A stretch of DNA of 6,607 nucleotides from Sulfurospirillum arcachonense. GTDB lineage: Bacteria; Campylobacterota; Campylobacteria; Campylobacterales; Sulfurospirillaceae. The notes beneath the pieces are model-generated. The model was not told the DNA's origin. It made no database searches and saw nothing but the letters and a program-made list of their open reading frames with translations. Both the position numbers and the translations under genes were made by a program. The DNA lies in the NCBI GenBank assembly GCA_015662785.1, contig DQTM01000053.1, positions 1 to 6,607 on the forward strand, read 5' to 3'. This document shows, in pieces, positions 6,394 to 6,607 of the stretch. The first letter of the stretch is position 1; the number at the start of each line of letters is the position of its first letter.

Positions 6394-6607
6394 CTTTATA
6401 TATAGTTTATGACCAAAGCCATTTTTCAAATATATAAATTATAATACTTGTTACTAATAAATATTCCACTTAATTTCCTTTACCAGTTATTATGTTACAA
6501 TCAATGCTAAATGTATAATGGCCTGAAAAATCAAGACAACTTTTCAGCTTAATTAATTACAACCTCTTTTTGTTACCTTACCCTACATTTTTTAGAAATT
6601 CAATATA
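6385..6607. other. Non-coding AT-rich stretch after the abiE cassette
   Basis: Both strands are broken by frequent stops in all frames, and no protein motif, tRNA or rRNA is recognisable. A TATAAT at 6514-6519 has no matching -35 at 16-18 bases. The only structure seen is the inverted repeat at 6523-6547. It may be the boundary of the acquired cassette, but no att-like or target-site repeat matching the left side (4499-4650) was found. Confidence 0.5.
6523..6547. repeat. 7-bp inverted repeat with 11-base loop
   Basis: CTGAAAA (6523-6529) pairs exactly with TTTTCAG (6541-6547). It is 140 bases past the toxin stop and is not followed by a T tract, so a terminator role for the abiE operon is only a weak possibility. 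Confidence 0.3.

Noticed and set aside
1..6607. CRISPR array, rRNA or riboswitch
   Set aside because: No regularly spaced repeats and no recognisable conserved RNA sequence were seen on either strand.

Overview
The window is AT-rich bacterial DNA with tightly packed genes, ATA/TTA/AGA-rich codons, AGGA-type ribosome binding sites and a MetF-like/B12-radical-SAM/ferredoxin/DUF445 gene order. By protein style and codon habit it most resembles Campylobacterota (Sulfurimonas/Arcobacter-like). That assignment is recognition by eye, not a search result.

Left part (1-987, minus strand). A secreted periplasmic sugar-binding-type protein gene runs leftward from 854 to 74 but is broken. An 8-T run (as read on its own strand) puts the first half one base out of frame with the second half. 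The product also stops early, before the last part of its C-terminal lobe. A small hairpin at 50-65 lies just past its stop. A 133-base divergent gap separates it from the next unit.

Central part (988-4498, plus strand). This looks like one co-directional operon. It has a divergent methylenetetrahydrofolate-reductase-fold protein, then (1 base later, from a TTG start) a B12-binding-domain radical SAM protein with a DUF4080-like tail. Next comes a two-cluster [4Fe-4S] ferredoxin reading frame that has no usable start codon and is therefore easily missed. Last is a DUF445 membrane protein. The first three could be a folate/cobalamin/iron-sulfur redox module, with the ferredoxin as electron carrier. 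In this copy the ferredoxin appears damaged at its 5' end.

Right part (4499-6607, plus strand). A self-contained abortive-infection/toxin-antitoxin pair of the AbiE type: a DUF6088/AbiEi-like winged-helix antitoxin overlapping by 14 bases an AbiEii-like nucleotidyltransferase toxin. It has its own promoter, a textbook TTGACA-17 bp-TATAAT. A perfect 14-bp palindrome touches the -35 box and a near-perfect 26-bp palindrome covers the -10 box, as expected for antitoxin autorepression. The cassette is more AT-rich than the operon before it and is flanked by non-coding DNA, consistent with a horizontally acquired defence module. The final 223 bases hold no convincing gene.
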